DNA of 64,000 bases from Nocardia salmonicida NBRC 13393 (GTDB lineage Bacteria > Actinomycetota > Actinomycetes > Mycobacteriales > Mycobacteriaceae), in the NCBI RefSeq assembly GCF_001613085.1, contig NZ_BDBR01000009.1, forward strand, positions 124,001-188,000, written 5' to 3'. A model generated the notes under the pieces. It was not told the DNA's origin, did not search any database, and saw nothing but the letters and a program-made list of their open reading frames with translations. Below are positions 8,043 through 16,914 of the stretch, in pieces. How positions within the stretch are numbered: the stretch's first letter is position 1; each line of letters begins with the position of its first letter. Made by a program: the position numbers and the translations under genes.

Positions 8043-11000
8043 GTGTCGGACTGGTCTGTTGCAATAGCCGATGTGGTGCGATCGGATAGCTCGGTGCGAC
8101 TCGTGCGCCGGACAACGCGGGCGCCCCGGCCGCGGGCCTGGGGTGCGTCCGTTCGCGCGCTGTTCGCCGAGCAGGCCCAGCCCGCGCCGCCACGTCCGGG
8201 GTGGCGGCCGTGGCAGGTGATGGGCGGGCCGGGGACGGGTAAGACCTCGCTGCTGATCGACCTGGTGACCGCGCGGATCGTCGACGGCGCCGACCCGGCC
8301 TCGGTGCTCGTCCTCACCCATACCAAGCACGCCGCGGCCGCGTTGCGCGATGCGATCACCCATCAGCTGGGGCCTGCCGCGGGTGGCATTCCGGGCGCGA
8401 GCCGGGAACCGATGGTGCGCACGCTGCACTCCTACGCGTTCTCGGTACTGCGTCGGCATGCGGAGCTGCACGGCAATCCGCCGCCGCGACTGCTCACCGG
8501 TGCCGAACAGGACGCGGTGCTCCGGGAGATGCTGCGCGGCGATCTTACCGACATCGAAGCCGGGGCCGGGGGCTTGTGGCCGCCGCGCCTGCAGCCCGCG
8601 CTCGCATTGGGTGGCTTCGCCGAGCAACTGCGCGACCTGATGTTGCGCGCCACCGAGCGCGGACTCGGGCCGGAGGACCTGATGGCCCTCGGTCGTGAAC
8701 ACGACAACGACGCGTGGGTGGCGGCCGGGCGGTTCTTCCAGCGCTACGAACAGGCGTCGATGCTGCGCTGGTCGGTCGGTGTCGCCGCGCCGGAGGCCAC
8801 CGCGCCCGCCCTCGACGCCGCCGAACTGGTCGGTGCGGCGCTCGACGCCCTGGCCGGTGACCGGAATCTGCTTGCCGCCGAACGAGATCGGATTCGCTAC
8901 CTGCTCGTCGACGACGCGCAGCACCTCGACCCGCAGGCCGCGACGCTCGTGCGCGCCATCGGCAGCGGCAGCGCGAGCACCGTCGTCACCGGCGACCCCG
9001 ACCAGGCGGTCTTCACCTTCCGCGGCGCGGATTCGCACTTCCTCACCGACCTCGACACCGCCGCGTCGCGTCGAATCATCTTGCGGCACAACCATCGCAG
9101 TGGCGCGCCGATTCGATTGGCGAACGCCCGCATCGCGGCGAGGTTGCCGGGCAGTGCCCGGCACCGGGTGCTGCCGGGGCAGGAGAACGAACCACCCGAG
9201 CCCGTAGCAGGTCAGGAGCCTGAACTCGAGGGTGACGTCGATCTGTTCGCGCACGCCGACCTACCCGAGGAACCACGCCGTCAGCGGGCCGCGGACCGCG
9301 ACGTCAGCGCGGAATCCGCGCGGCCCGATTCAGCGGCATTCGACGAAATACCCGACAAAGACATCTGGCCGGGGCATCTGCCGCCCGATGACGAGCCGCC
9401 GCCCGATGACGAATGGGCGGCCCCGGAGGATTCGCATCCCGTCGACGAGTCGAGTGTGCGGGTGCGGGTGCTGTCGACGCCGGCCAAGGAGGCGGCGCTG
9501 ATCGCTGATCACCTCCGCCGCGCGCACCTCACCGATGGGGTGCCGTGGTCGGCGATGGCGGTGATCGTGCGGTCGGTGCCGTTGTCGCTGGCGCCGTTGC
9601 GGCGGGCATTGCTGGCGGCGGGGGTGCCGGTGCGCAGGCCCGCGGTGGCCGAGCCGTTGGCGCGGCGGCGTGGAGCGGCATGGATGGTGCTCGCGCTGCG
9701 GGTGCTGTTGGCGGGGGATCCGTCGCGGCCGGGCTCGCGGCGGGCGATCGACGCGATGTTCTCGCCCGACGATGCGATGGATCTGCTGTCCGGGCCGCTC
9801 GGCGGGGCCGACCAGATCGCGCTGCGCCGGCTGCGCCGGGGTGTGCGGCGCAGCGTGCTCGACCTGGAACGCACGGGTGCGCTCGCCGAGCCCTTCGTCG
9901 ACGGCGCCGACCAGTTCCTGCTCTGGGAGGAGGCCGCGCCCGCGCCGGAAATGCCGGAGCCCGAACCGGATCCGGTCGACGACGAATGGCTCCCGCCACC
10001 GGACCCGGACGACCCGCTGCGCCCGGAACCCGAACCGGACTGGGATATCGCCGAGCGACTACCTGACGATATCGACCTTCTCGATGTCGAGAACCCGCCT
10101 GCCGCGAACACCGTCGTGGAAGTAGTACGCCCCGAAGCGCCCGCGGTGGCGCTGATCGACCAATCCTCGGCCGAGGTCCTGCGCGACCTGATCGTCGGCG
10201 TCGGCGAACAGCGGTTGCTCGACGGGCTCACCGAAGTCGAGGCCGCGCCGCTGCGTCGGGTGTTGCGCGCGGTGGCGAAGGCGAAGGAGACGCAGGCCAG
10301 GGGGCAGGGTCTCGAAGACGTGCTGTGGACGCTGTGGACGAATTCTCGGCTGGAGCGGCGCTGGTTCCGGCAGTCACGGCGCGGCGGGGCCTCGGGCATG
10401 CAGGCCGATCGCGATCTCGATGCCGCCGTCGAATTGTTCGATGCCGCCGCCGCTTACGTCGACCGGCTGCCGAAGGCGAGTATCGACGGGTTCGTCGAAT
10501 ACCTTCTGCACCAGCAACTTCCACAGCAGGGTAGACCGCTGACCGCGGAAGGCGAGGCGGTGACCCTGCTCAGCGCGCACGCCGCCGCAGGCCGGGAATG
10601 GGACGTGGTGGCGGTGGCCGCCGTGCAGGAGGGTATCTGGCCGAACCCGCGCTCGCGGGGCACGTTGCTCCACACCGAGGATCTCGTCGACCTGGTCGGC
10701 GGGGTCGATCCGAGCGCGACCGTGAGCCGGGCCGCACCGATCCTGGCCGAGGAACGCAGGCTGTTGCTCGTGGCGTGCAGTCGGGCTCGGCAGTCACTGC
10801 TGGTCACCGCTGTCGAATCCGCCGCGGGAGACCAGGATCTGGTGCCGTCGCGGTTTCTCACCGAGCTCGTCGGCGACGACGACAGCGGGGAACCCGGCGC
10901 GCTGCCGGTCGCCGATCCCGGGCGTGCGCTGGTCATGCACGCGCTGGTCGCCGAATTACGCGGGGTGGTGTGTGATCCAGGGGGCGACCCCGAACGTCGT

Positions 11001-11927
11001 GATCGGGCGGCACGTCAGCTGGCCCGGCTGGCCGACGCGGGCGTGCCCGGCACCGACCCCGGCGACTGGTACGGCACCGCCGAACTCAGCTCGCAGCGCG
11101 AGCTCTGGGACGACGACGATTCGCCGATCGGGCTGTCTCCGTCGACGGTCGAGCTGTTGCGCACCTGTCCGCTGCGGTGGGCGCTGGAACGGCACGGCGG
11201 TACCGACGGCGACAACCCGCACGCCGTGAAGGGCAATCTCGTGCACACGCTCGTGCAGGCGCTGGCGGGCGATGTCCCCGAGGCGCAGGTGCACGCGGCA
11301 CTGGACCAGGCGTGGAAAACGGTCGACCCGGCCGACGGCTGGCACTCGCGACAGGAACTTCGCCGCACCGAGACGATGCTGGAGACCTTCCTCTCCTGGG
11401 TCCGCACCACGCGCGGTGAGCTCACTCAGGCCGGGGTGGAAGTACCGGTGGACTGCGTGTTGCCCGCGCGCGCGGAAGGCGCACGGGCCGTGCGGATTCG
11501 GGGGCGCATCGATCGGCTCGAACGAGATGCGCAGGGGCGCTTCGTCATCGTCGACGTGAAGACGGGCAAGACGCCGGTCAGTGAGAAGGCGGCGGCCGAT
11601 CACGCCCAGCTGGCGACCTACCAGGTGGCGGCCGCGCACGGCGCCCTGGACGAGGAGGAGTCCGAGGAGCCGACCCCGGTGGTCGATCCCGGTGGCGCGC
11701 GGCTGGTCTATGTCGCCAAACCGAACCGCAAGACCGGCGCGGCCGAACGCACACAGAACGCGCTCGACAGCGACGGACTCGACCAGTGGCGCACCACCAT
11801 TCACGATGCGGCCGACGCGACGCGCGGTCCCGGATATCTGGCGGTGCGCAACGACGGGTGCAGGCACTGCCCGGTCGCGGGCAGTTGCCCGGTGCAGGAC
11901 ACCGGACGGCAGGTGACCGACGAGTGA
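8043..11927 (+). CDS. adnA: AdnA, helicase-nuclease subunit of the AdnAB DNA-end-resection complex
   Basis: 1294 residues with an N-terminal UvrD-like motor (Walker A GGPGTGKT at 61-68; DDAQHLD as motif II; GDPDQAVFTFRG as motif III) and a C-terminal RecB-family nuclease with IVDVKTGKTP (catalytic Asp and Lys). Cys residues at CPLRW and in CRHCPVAGSC near the C-terminus match the four-Cys iron-staple arrangement of AddB-type nucleases. AdnAB resects double-strand breaks in mycobacteria. Two acidic, Pro-rich insertions (about residues 380-475 and 638-695) explain the length compared with the roughly 1050 aa of mycobacterial AdnA. GTG start; a start closer to the motor is possible. Overlaps adnB by 4 bases. 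Confidence 0.9.
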   Translation: MSDWSVAIADVVRSDSSVRLVRRTTRAPRPRAWGASVRALFAEQAQPAPPRPGWRPWQVMGGPGTGKTSLLIDLVTARIVDGADPASVLVLTHTKHAAAALRDAITHQLGPAAGGIPGASREPMVRTLHSYAFSVLRRHAELHGNPPPRLLTGAEQDAVLREMLRGDLTDIEAGAGGLWPPRLQPALALGGFAEQLRDLMLRATERGLGPEDLMALGREHDNDAWVAAGRFFQRYEQASMLRWSVGVAAPEATAPALDAAELVGAALDALAGDRNLLAAERDRIRYLLVDDAQHLDPQAATLVRAIGSGSASTVVTGDPDQAVFTFRGADSHFLTDLDTAASRRIILRHNHRSGAPIRLANARIAARLPGSARHRVLPGQENEPPEPVAGQEPELEGDVDLFAHADLPEEPRRQRAADRDVSAESARPDSAAFDEIPDKDIWPGHLPPDDEPPPDDEWAAPEDSHPVDESSVRVRVLSTPAKEAALIADHLRRAHLTDGVPWSAMAVIVRSVPLSLAPLRRALLAAGVPVRRPAVAEPLARRRGAAWMVLALRVLLAGDPSRPGSRRAIDAMFSPDDAMDLLSGPLGGADQIALRRLRRGVRRSVLDLERTGALAEPFVDGADQFLLWEEAAPAPEMPEPEPDPVDDEWLPPPDPDDPLRPEPEPDWDIAERLPDDIDLLDVENPPAANTVVEVVRPEAPAVALIDQSSAEVLRDLIVGVGEQRLLDGLTEVEAAPLRRVLRAVAKAKETQARGQGLEDVLWTLWTNSRLERRWFRQSRRGGASGMQADRDLDAAVELFDAAAAYVDRLPKASIDGFVEYLLHQQLPQQGRPLTAEGEAVTLLSAHAAAGREWDVVAVAAVQEGIWPNPRSRGTLLHTEDLVDLVGGVDPSATVSRAAPILAEERRLLLVACSRARQSLLVTAVESAAGDQDLVPSRFLTELVGDDDSGEPGALPVADPGRALVMHALVAELRGVVCDPGGDPERRDRAARQLARLADAGVPGTDPGDWYGTAELSSQRELWDDDDSPIGLSPSTVELLRTCPLRWALERHGGTDGDNPHAVKGNLVHTLVQALAGDVPEAQVHAALDQAWKTVDPADGWHSRQELRRTETMLETFLSWVRTTRGELTQAGVEVPVDCVLPARAEGARAVRIRGRIDRLERDAQGRFVIVDVKTGKTPVSEKAAADHAQLATYQVAAAHGALDEEESEEPTPVVDPGGARLVYVAKPNRKTGAAERTQNALDSDGLDQWRTTIHDAADATRGPGYLAVRNDGCRHCPVAGSCPVQDTGRQVTDE

Positions 11928-14900
11928 GCGGCGTGCGCGTCACCCCGCAGCGGTTGGCCGACGCGCTCGGCCTGCCACCACCGACCGATGAGCAGGCGGC
12001 GGTCATCGCCGCGCCACCAGGGCCCACCTTGGTCGTCGCGGGCGCGGGTGCCGGCAAGACCGAGACGATGGCCGCGCGGGTGGTGTGGATGGTGGCCAAC
12101 CAGCTGGTCGCCCCGGACGAGGTACTCGGGCTGACCTTCACCCGAAAAGCCGCCCAGCAGTTGACCTCTCGTATCCGTACGCGGCTGGCCCGGTTGGCGG
12201 GCGCGCCGCTACTGCGCGAGATCGACCCCAGCGGCGCGCTGCGCACGATCGTCGCCGGGGCCGAGCCGGAGATCAGTACCTACCACTCGTACGCGGGCAG
12301 GCTGCTCACCGCGCACGGGCTGTTGCTGCCGGTGGAGCCCTCGGCGGCCCTGCTCACCCAGACCCAGCTGTGGCAGCTCGCGCACGAGGTGGTGCGGTCC
12401 TGGGACGGCGACCTCGATACCGACCGCACCCCGGTCTCGGTGACCGAGGCGGTGCTCGCCCTGTCCGGGCAGCTCGCCGAGCACCTGGTGGAGCCGGAGC
12501 AATTGGCCGAGGCGCACGCGGAGCTGGAGAAACTCGTCTACACGCTGCCCGCCGGTCCACGTCAACGCGGCGGGCCGAGTCAGGCGCTGATCGGCGTCGT
12601 GACCGCGCAGCGTGAGCGCGTCGCCCTGTTACCGCTGGTCGGCCAGCTCGCCGAAGCCCTGAACCGCCGCGGCGCACTGGATTTCGGCTCCCAGATGTCG
12701 CTGGCCGCGCAGCTCGCCGTCGACCACCCGGAAGTCGCCGCCGCCGAACGCGCTCGATTCAAGCTGGTCCTGCTCGACGAATACCAGGACACCGGGCACG
12801 CCCAGCGGGTCCTGCTCTCGGCGCTGTTCGGCAATGCCGAGGCGGTGCGACAGGATCGGCCGAGGCAAGCGGTTCGGATTCGGGGTGACGCGCAGCCGAC
12901 TCGTGCGCACGCGGCCGACACCTTGTTCGGGGTGGACGATCAGGACCCGGCATCCCCGCGGGGGCGCGGCGACGGACCTGGACACGTGGGCAACCTGTCG
13001 CTCCGTGGTGACTCTGTCGGTGACGTACCCGGACCATCGCAGGCCCTCGCGGTGACGGCGGTCGGCGACCCGATGCAATCCATCTACGGGTGGCGTGGCG
13101 CTTCGGCGGCCAATCTGCCGAGGTTCGCCACCGACTTCCCCGCTGCGCCAGGGGTTCCCGCACCGGTGCTGCCACTGCTGACCAGTTGGCGGAATCCGCC
13201 CGAGGCGTTGGCGTTGGCGAATCTGGTGGCCGACCCGTTGCGGATGGTGGCACGGGCCGCCGGCGGAGCGACGGTGGACGCGTTGCGGGCCAAGCCGCAA
13301 TCGCATGCGGGGGTAGTCGAGTTCGGGCTCACCGAAACCATTGCGCAGGAGCGCGACTGGATCGCCGAGCGGATCGCGCGAGAGTGGGCGAGCGCACGGG
13401 AGAACGAAGCGCCGCCGCCCACCTCGGCGGTGCTGGTACGACGCAACGCCGATGCCGCGCCGCTGGCCGAGGCACTGCGTGAGCAGGGGCTGCCGGTGGA
13501 GATCGTCGGTCTCGGCGGGTTGCTGGCGACCCCGGAGGTCGCCGATATCGTCGCCACACTGCGGTTGATCGCCGAACCGGGGACCGGGAGCGCGGCGGTT
13601 CGGATTCTCACGGGGGCCCGGTGGCGGATCGGGGTGGCCGACCTCGCCGCCCTGGCACGACGCGCGCGGATGTTGTCCATCAGCAGTGTGTCCGGTGGCG
13701 ACGCGAACGCGATCACCGATGCCGCCGGACTGGCGACGGCGCTGCGCGAGGTGGCGCCCGAACCGACCGAGCAGGCCGGGCTGGCCGATGCCATCGCCGA
13801 TCCCGGTGCGGCGGACCAGTATTCGGAGGCCGGGTTCGCGCGAATCGCCGCCTTGAGCGAAGAGCTGGCCGCCTTGCGCGAGCGCAGCGGACAACCGCTG
13901 GTCGAACTCGTCGCCGATGTCGAACGCACCATCGGGGTCGGCGTCGAGACCCAGACCAGGCGCGCTATCGCCGGTGGCGGTGCGGGTCGCGAGCATCTCG
14001 ATGCCTTCGCCGAGGTGGTCGCCGGATACGCGGCCGACTCCAGGGCATCGCTGAGCGGTCTGCTCGCCTTCTTCACCGCGGCCGAATCGGTCGAAAACGG
14101 TTTGGAGCCGGGTGAAGTCGAGGTCGCGCGCGATCGCGTGCAGATTCTCACCGTGCACGCCGCCAAGGGCCTCGAATGGGAAGTCGTCGCCGTGCCGCAT
14201 GTGAGTGCCACGGTGTTCCCGTCGACGACCGCGTTGAGCACCTGGCTCGGCGCACTCACCGAACTCCCCACCACCCTGCGCGGTGACCGCGCCCAGCCGG
14301 ACGCGTCCGAAGGCGTGCCCGTGCTCGACCTGAGCGCGGTGGGGGACCGCTCCGAACTCGAACACGCGATCGCCCACCACAAGGACGCGCTCAAGAGTCG
14401 CCGCCTCGACGAAGAACGTCGCCTGTTCTACGTAGCGCTCACCAGAACCGAACGGGTGCTGCTGGTTTCGGCCTACTACTGGCCCGAGACGGGCAGTTCG
14501 CAGAAAGGACCGTCGGAGTTCCTGCTCGAGCTCAAGGAGGCGAACGAGAACCCGGACAGCGCGGCCTACGGCGTCGCCACCATCGCCCGCTGGGACGACA
14601 AGCCCGCACCGGACGCCGTGAACCCCTTCGCCGACAACCCGCCGACCGCCCAGTGGCCGCGTGACCCACTCGGCAACCGTCGCGACCCCATCGAACAGGG
14701 CGCCGCGCTGGTTCGCGAGGCTCTCGATACATTGCGCAGCGGCACAACGGTTTCCGACAGTGCGTCGGGTGATCAACTCGAGGCGGCGGAGCTCGTAGAG
14801 GACGACCCGGAAGGGTGGGTCAACGACGTCGACGCGCTCCTCGCCGAATTCACCGCCGCCGAACTCGCTGAACAACAGGTGGAACTTCCGGGCCAACTCC

Positions 14901-15544
14901 CTGCCACCGCCCTAGTGGAACTACGCGCCGACCCGACCCGCTTGGCCGCTCGTCTGCGCCGCCCCCTTCCGTACCCGCCGAATCCGATGGCCCGGCGTGG
15001 CACCGCTTTTCACGCCTGGGTGCAGTCCTGGTTCGGCACCGAACAGCTGCTCGGCCTCGACGAGCTACCCGGCGCCGCCGACAGCACCACCGAGATGGGC
15101 CGCGCCGATCAGGAACTCGCCGCCATGCAGTCGGCCTTCCGCCGGTCACCGTGGGCGCACCGCAATCCTGTCGACGTGGAAGTGCCGTTCGAAACCAGCA
15201 TCGCGGGCACGGTGATCCGCGGCCGCATGGACGCCGTGTTCGCCGAACCCGGCGGCCGCTGGATCGTGGTCGACTGGAAGACCGGCGCCGAACCCGGCCC
15301 TGCCGACGAGCCCGCCGTCGCCATGCAGCTGGCCGTCTACCGCCTCGCCTGGGCCCGCCTGATGGCCGCCCGCACCGGCGAGACCGAGGACCGGATGCTC
15401 CAACGCGTCGGCGCCGCATTCCATTACATCCGCTCCGGCCGCACCATCGCCCCCGAGCAACTGGCGGGCCCAGCCGAACTGGCGCGCCTCATCCACGACG
15501 CCGCACCGGAAAACGCCGACACCGATCCACACGAGGCCCACTGA
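11924..15544 (+). CDS. adnB: AdnB, helicase-nuclease subunit of the AdnAB DNA-end-resection complex
   Basis: 1206 residues beginning at GTG (MSGVRVTPQRLADAL), which overlaps the adnA stop as GTGA. UvrD-like motor: GAGAGKT at 40-46, DEYQD at 285-289, GDPMQSIYGWRG from 381, and [12 protein letters not shown] in the second helicase half. The C-terminal RecB-type nuclease has IVVDWKTG (catalytic Asp/Lys) but no iron-staple Cys set, unlike AdnA. In mycobacteria AdnB is the leading motor. About 70 extra residues sit between motif II and motif III (DNA about 12836-13050), where related proteins have a short turn. Length exceeds the roughly 1100 aa of mycobacterial AdnB mainly for this reason. Confidence 0.92.
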   Translation: MSGVRVTPQRLADALGLPPPTDEQAAVIAAPPGPTLVVAGAGAGKTETMAARVVWMVANQLVAPDEVLGLTFTRKAAQQLTSRIRTRLARLAGAPLLREIDPSGALRTIVAGAEPEISTYHSYAGRLLTAHGLLLPVEPSAALLTQTQLWQLAHEVVRSWDGDLDTDRTPVSVTEAVLALSGQLAEHLVEPEQLAEAHAELEKLVYTLPAGPRQRGGPSQALIGVVTAQRERVALLPLVGQLAEALNRRGALDFGSQMSLAAQLAVDHPEVAAAERARFKLVLLDEYQDTGHAQRVLLSALFGNAEAVRQDRPRQAVRIRGDAQPTRAHAADTLFGVDDQDPASPRGRGDGPGHVGNLSLRGDSVGDVPGPSQALAVTAVGDPMQSIYGWRGASAANLPRFATDFPAAPGVPAPVLPLLTSWRNPPEALALANLVADPLRMVARAAGGATVDALRAKPQSHAGVVEFGLTETIAQERDWIAERIAREWASARENEAPPPTSAVLVRRNADAAPLAEALREQGLPVEIVGLGGLLATPEVADIVATLRLIAEPGTGSAAVRILTGARWRIGVADLAALARRARMLSISSVSGGDANAITDAAGLATALREVAPEPTEQAGLADAIADPGAADQYSEAGFARIAALSEELAALRERSGQPLVELVADVERTIGVGVETQTRRAIAGGGAGREHLDAFAEVVAGYAADSRASLSGLLAFFTAAESVENGLEPGEVEVARDRVQILTVHAAKGLEWEVVAVPHVSATVFPSTTALSTWLGALTELPTTLRGDRAQPDASEGVPVLDLSAVGDRSELEHAIAHHKDALKSRRLDEERRLFYVALTRTERVLLVSAYYWPETGSSQKGPSEFLLELKEANENPDSAAYGVATIARWDDKPAPDAVNPFADNPPTAQWPRDPLGNRRDPIEQGAALVREALDTLRSGTTVSDSASGDQLEAAELVEDDPEGWVNDVDALLAEFTAAELAEQQVELPGQLPATALVELRADPTRLAARLRRPLPYPPNPMARRGTAFHAWVQSWFGTEQLLGLDELPGAADSTTEMGRADQELAAMQSAFRRSPWAHRNPVDVEVPFETSIAGTVIRGRMDAVFAEPGGRWIVVDWKTGAEPGPADEPAVAMQLAVYRLAWARLMAARTGETEDRMLQRVGAAFHYIRSGRTIAPEQLAGPAELARLIHDAAPENADTDPHEAH

Positions 15545-15600
15545 GCCGATAGTGTTGCGCTCGCCGAGGAAAGCTCGAGGCGAACAGGGGCCGGTTATTC

Positions 15601-15722
15601 GGCGGCGAAGCCGCCGGTTTTCGGCCGCCTTGATCTGGACTGACCAGAGGGTGCGACGAAGGAGTACCCGGCGGGAGGGAAGATCAAGGTACCCAGGCCG
15701 AAAACCCGCGGCGCCAGCCGCC
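15601..15722. repeat. Imperfect long inverted repeat between adnB and the potassium channel
   Basis: Left arm 15616-15636 pairs with right arm 15681-15706: an 11-bp match (15616-15626 with 15696-15706) and a 9-bp match (15628-15636 with 15681-15689), separated by a small bulge, around a 44-base centre. A small 6-bp hairpin (GGCGGC/GCCGCC) precedes the left arm. It looks like a palindromic intergenic element or a processed transcript structure; no T tract follows, so a simple terminator is less likely. Confidence 0.5.
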
Positions 15723-15740
15723 AGAGACACAGGAGCAGGC

Positions 15741-16796
15741 ATGTTCGGTGACACGCGCAACCCGGTCGGGTTGAGCAGCAGTCCCGACTACGCCCTGGTC
15801 GGTCTGTTGCGGATCCCGGCGGCGCAGTCGAGCCCGTGGGTCTCGCTCACCCGTCGCGTGGTGTTCGCGATCGCGCTGCTGTTCACCGCTGCGACAGTGG
15901 TCTATGTCGGCCGCGACGGCTATAGCGACAACACCGGCGACGAGCTGTCGTTCCTGGACGCGATGTACTACGCCACGGTGTCGTTGTCCACCACCGGCTA
16001 CGGCGATATCGCCCCGGTGACCCCAACGGCACGGCTGGTGAACATCATCGTCATCACCCCACTGCGCGTCCTGTTCCTCATCGTGTTGGTCGGTACCACT
16101 CTCGGCGTGCTGACCGAACGGTCGCGGCAGGCATTCAAGATTCAGCGATGGAGGCACACCGTGCGTAATCACACCGTCGTCGTCGGCTACGGCACCAAGG
16201 GCCGCACGGCGATCGATGCGATGGTCGGTGACGGGATCCAGGTGTCCGACATCGTGGTGGTCGATACCGACCCCATCGCGCTGGAGGCCGCCGCCGCGGC
16301 GGGTCTGGTGACCGTGCACGGTTCGGCGACCAAATCCGATGTCCTGCGGCTGACCGGCGTGCAGCGTGCCGCCGCGGTCGTCGTCGCCACCAATCGTGAC
16401 GACACCGCCGTGCTGGTGACGCTCACCGCCCGCGAACTGAACAAGACGGCCAAGATCTCCGTGGCCATCCGTGAAGCGGAGAACACCCACCTGGTCCGCC
16501 AGTCCGGCGCCGACTCGGTGGTGGTGTCCTCGGAGACCGCGGGTCGACTGCTCGGTATCGCCACCACCACACCCACGGTCGTGGAGATGATGGAGGATCT
16601 GCTCACGCCCGAGCAGGGCTTCGCCGTCGCCGAACGCGAGGTGGAGGAGGGCGAAGTGGGCGGATCGCCGCGCCATCTCAGCGACATCGTGCTCGGTGTG
16701 GTGCGCAACGGGGCACTGATCCGGGTCGGCGAACCCGAGGTCGACGCCCTCGACGCGGGCGACAAACTGCTCTACATCCGTCGCGCCGGAAAGTAG
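15741..16796 (+). CDS. Two-TM potassium channel with RCK/TrkA-N domain
   Basis: 351 residues. First membrane helix about 38-57, pore loop with selectivity filter TTGYGD at 84-89, second helix about 97-117, then a Rossmann-type RCK N domain (VVVGYGTKGRTAI) and an RCK C domain at the end. This is the MthK-like layout of one subunit of a tetrameric cation channel gated by ligand binding to the cytoplasmic ring. The start ATG at 15741 has GGAG 6-10 bases upstream; the upstream in-frame extension crosses the intergenic repeat and is rejected. Same neighbourhood as Rv3200c. Confidence 0.88.
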   Translation: MFGDTRNPVGLSSSPDYALVGLLRIPAAQSSPWVSLTRRVVFAIALLFTAATVVYVGRDGYSDNTGDELSFLDAMYYATVSLSTTGYGDIAPVTPTARLVNIIVITPLRVLFLIVLVGTTLGVLTERSRQAFKIQRWRHTVRNHTVVVGYGTKGRTAIDAMVGDGIQVSDIVVVDTDPIALEAAAAAGLVTVHGSATKSDVLRLTGVQRAAAVVVATNRDDTAVLVTLTARELNKTAKISVAIREAENTHLVRQSGADSVVVSSETAGRLLGIATTTPTVVEMMEDLLTPEQGFAVAEREVEEGEVGGSPRHLSDIVLGVVRNGALIRVGEPEVDALDAGDKLLYIRRAGK

Positions 16797-16810
16797 TCAC
16801 CCGCCCGACC

Positions 16811-16909
16811 AAGGCGTACCTCCGCATTCGCTACGGCCGTGCGCAGCTGAGGAACGCTGTCGCGGCTGCGCTCATAAGGCGTACCTACGCATTCGCCGCG
16901 GCCGTGCGC
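16811..16909. repeat. Degenerate direct repeat upstream of nudC
   Basis: Two 34-base copies (16811-16844 and 16876-16909), differing at about three positions and offset by 65 bases, occupy most of the gap between the channel gene and nudC. Each contains AAGGCGTACC and GCGGCCGTGCGC-like ends. Purpose unknown; could be a duplicated regulatory site or a decayed repeat. Confidence 0.55.
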
Positions 16910-16914
16910 GGCCT

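Noticed and set aside
12629..14896. 755-codon open frame on the minus strand inside adnB
   Set aside because: Antisense shadow of a GC-rich coding region; its protein is Arg/Gly/His-rich without any domain, while the plus strand has all helicase motifs.
15545..15740. N-terminal extension of the potassium channel from the upstream frame
   Set aside because: The extension is Arg-rich and coincides with the inverted repeat; the ATG at 15741 has a ribosome site and gives the usual family N-terminus.
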